Shown piece by piece: positions 4,281 to 5,498 of a DNA stretch of 5,498 bases; position 1 is the stretch's first letter, and the number at the start of each line of letters is the position of its first letter. Source of the stretch: Candidatus Methylomirabilota bacterium (GTDB taxonomy: Bacteria > Methylomirabilota > Methylomirabilia > Methylomirabilales > 2-02-FULL-66-22). The notes under the pieces are model-generated. The model saw only the letters and a program-made list of their open reading frames with translations. It was not told where the DNA came from and made no database searches. Both the position numbers and the translations under genes were made by a program. The stretch is taken from contig JACQVO010000283.1 of NCBI GenBank assembly GCA_016209725.1, positions 1 through 5,498 of the forward strand, given 5' to 3'.

Positions 4281-5498
4281 ATGCCGGGAGCCATCCCATA
4301 CCGGTTCGTGGACACCCTCCGGCGATGGGCTCCGGAACCATTTCCAGAGCTGGCAGCGGAGGCCGCCCTCCTGGCTGGCATCGATCCCGAAACGCTCGAA
4401 CGCGACGTCCGCACATTGACCTCGGTCGAGATGGAAGGCCGGGCGCGCGGCAGCCGCGGCAACGCCATCGCGCGTGCCTACATCATCTCCCGTCTTCGAG
4501 GCGCGGGCCTGGCGCCCCTGTTCGCCTGCGGCTTCGAACAGCCCACTTTCCCGGCCGGGGATGGTGGCGAAGTCTACGCCGTCAACGTGGGCGCCTTCCT
4601 GGCCGCTCCCGACCCGGAGGCAGGCTGGATCGCCCTGGTGGCTCATTACGATCACCTCGGGGTCCGCCGGGGAAAGAGGTATCCGGGTGCCGACGACAAT
4701 GCCAGCGCCGTGGCCATGCTTCTCGCCCTGGCCGACGGACTCGGGAGCGCCCGGCCGCCGCTCCGCCGCCACGTGGTCCTGATTTTCCCCGACGCCGAAG
4801 AGCCGCCGAACATCCGGACCGAACGAATGGGCTCCATGTGGTTCTGGCGCCACCCGCCTTTCCCCATGGGGAAGCTCCACTGCGCACTGGTCTTCGAAAT
4901 GATGGCTCAGACGGCGTCCCGGGCCGCCCGGGAAGCCGGAATGGCGAACGCCGTGTTCGTCATGGGCGCCGAGGGCAGCCCGGGCCTTGCGCGCCTGGCG
5001 CGAGGCGTCCCCCCGGAGCCCGGCGTCGATCCGATGGCGCTGGGGCTCCCCCTGATCGAGGCATACCCCTTCGTCCCGTCGCGCCGATTCGCCCGGAGCG
5101 ACTACCACGGGCTGCGCGAGCACGGCCGACGTCCCTTTCTCCTTGTCACCGCCGGCCGCGCCCCCACCTACCACACCCCCGATGACACGCCCGATACCCT
5201 GGACTACCCCAGGCTCGGGCGATCCACCCGCTGGGTAGGGCGCTTGCTGGTGCATGCCGCAGAGGGACCCGAGGAACTCGGCTGGACGGACCTCGTCGCC
5301 GACCCCGTGGCGGACGCACACACGTTCCTGCACCTCTCTGCGACCGCAGGAGACGGCACGCAGTTCCCGTGGCTCCTGCGCCGCGCCCTCGGCGCGGACC
5401 GGGCGCGCGTCCAGGAACTTCTCCGGAAGTGGGAGGCGGGAAGGCAACCCGCCGCCGCCGAATACCGCTTCCTCCAGTTGGCTTCCCTCCGCCTCCAG
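4281..5498 (+). CDS. M28-family zinc metallopeptidase, C-terminus beyond the window
   Basis: 406 residues are visible, in frame to the last base with no stop, so the 3' end is missing. The protein looks like an M28-type (aminopeptidase Y/QC-like) di-zinc exopeptidase. Visible motifs are AHYDHLG (zinc ligand His122, with Asp124), PGADDNASA (bridging Asp138), DAEE (general base Glu173 and zinc ligand Glu174), SDYHGL (274-278) and YHTPDDT (zinc ligand His298). Where the family usually has an Asp ligand, in an N-x-D-M-type strand, this protein has FEMM with Glu206. About 100 residues after the last motif do not resemble anything I recognise. There is no signal peptide or membrane helix at the N-terminus, unlike many secreted M28 enzymes, so a cytoplasmic or unconventional location is inferred. 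ATG at 4281 is preferred; GTG at 4278 directly precedes it, and the ribosome binding site is weak. The substrate is unknown. Confidence 0.85.
   Translation, partial: MPGAIPYRFVDTLRRWAPEPFPELAAEAALLAGIDPETLERDVRTLTSVEMEGRARGSRGNAIARAYIISRLRGAGLAPLFACGFEQPTFPAGDGGEVYAVNVGAFLAAPDPEAGWIALVAHYDHLGVRRGKRYPGADDNASAVAMLLALADGLGSARPPLRRHVVLIFPDAEEPPNIRTERMGSMWFWRHPPFPMGKLHCALVFEMMAQTASRAAREAGMANAVFVMGAEGSPGLARLARGVPPEPGVDPMALGLPLIEAYPFVPSRRFARSDYHGLREHGRRPFLLVTAGRAPTYHTPDDTPDTLDYPRLGRSTRWVGRLLVHAAEGPEELGWTDLVADPVADAHTFLHLSATAGDGTQFPWLLRRALGADRARVQELLRKWEAGRQPAAAEYRFLQLASLRLQ

Noticed and set aside
4325..5185. 286-aa open frame on the + strand
   Set aside because: It is an out-of-frame, Arg/Pro/Gly-rich shadow of the M28 peptidase gene.
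3909..5447. 512-aa open frame on the - strand
   Set aside because: It is antisense to the M28 peptidase gene, which has clear catalytic motifs on the + strand, and it runs through the intergenic repeats. The translation has no family motif.

Overview
The window is a GC-rich stretch of bacterial chromosome with four protein genes, all on the + strand: a DNA-repair glycosylase (mutM/fpg), a Clp1/Grc3-type P-loop polynucleotide kinase, an MttB-family (trimethylamine/betaine-type) methyltransferase, and an M28-family zinc peptidase that is still open at the right edge. I see no rRNA, tRNA, CRISPR array, transposase or phage gene. The high GC, the rare bacterial Clp1/Grc3 homologue, a non-pyrrolysine MttB homologue and the many C/G-rich intergenic palindromes fit an uncultured environmental bacterium (for example an NC10/Methylomirabilota- or Rokubacteria-like lineage). 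That placement is inference only, because no phylogenetic marker is present.

Layout. Positions 1-66 hold a short 9-nt-period repeat followed by a strong ribosome binding site for mutM (67-885). The 134-nt gap after mutM carries a two-unit 9-mer and a large C-rich/G-rich palindrome, then the Clp1/Grc3-like gene (1020-2102). A 354-nt gap follows, with a weak hairpin terminator candidate and a plausible sigma-70 promoter. It leads into the MttB-family gene (2457-3896, GTG start). The next gap (3897-4280, 384 nt) is packed with repeats: a near-perfect C6/G6 hairpin, a 9-nt-period array interrupted by a second palindrome, and a copy of the repeat found before mutM. The M28 peptidase gene starts at 4281 and runs in frame to the last base.

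The genes do not form an obvious pathway. mutM and the kinase are both nucleic-acid enzymes and could be co-transcribed. The MttB homologue appears to have its own promoter and has no corrinoid protein or reductive activator beside it. The peptidase is again separate. The most unusual content is the dispersed intergenic repeats (at least four related loci in 4.2 kb, one with a palindrome nested inside it) and the bacterial Clp1/Grc3-like kinase, which seems to carry a short repeat-derived, proline-rich insertion. I found no convincing previously undescribed multi-gene system.
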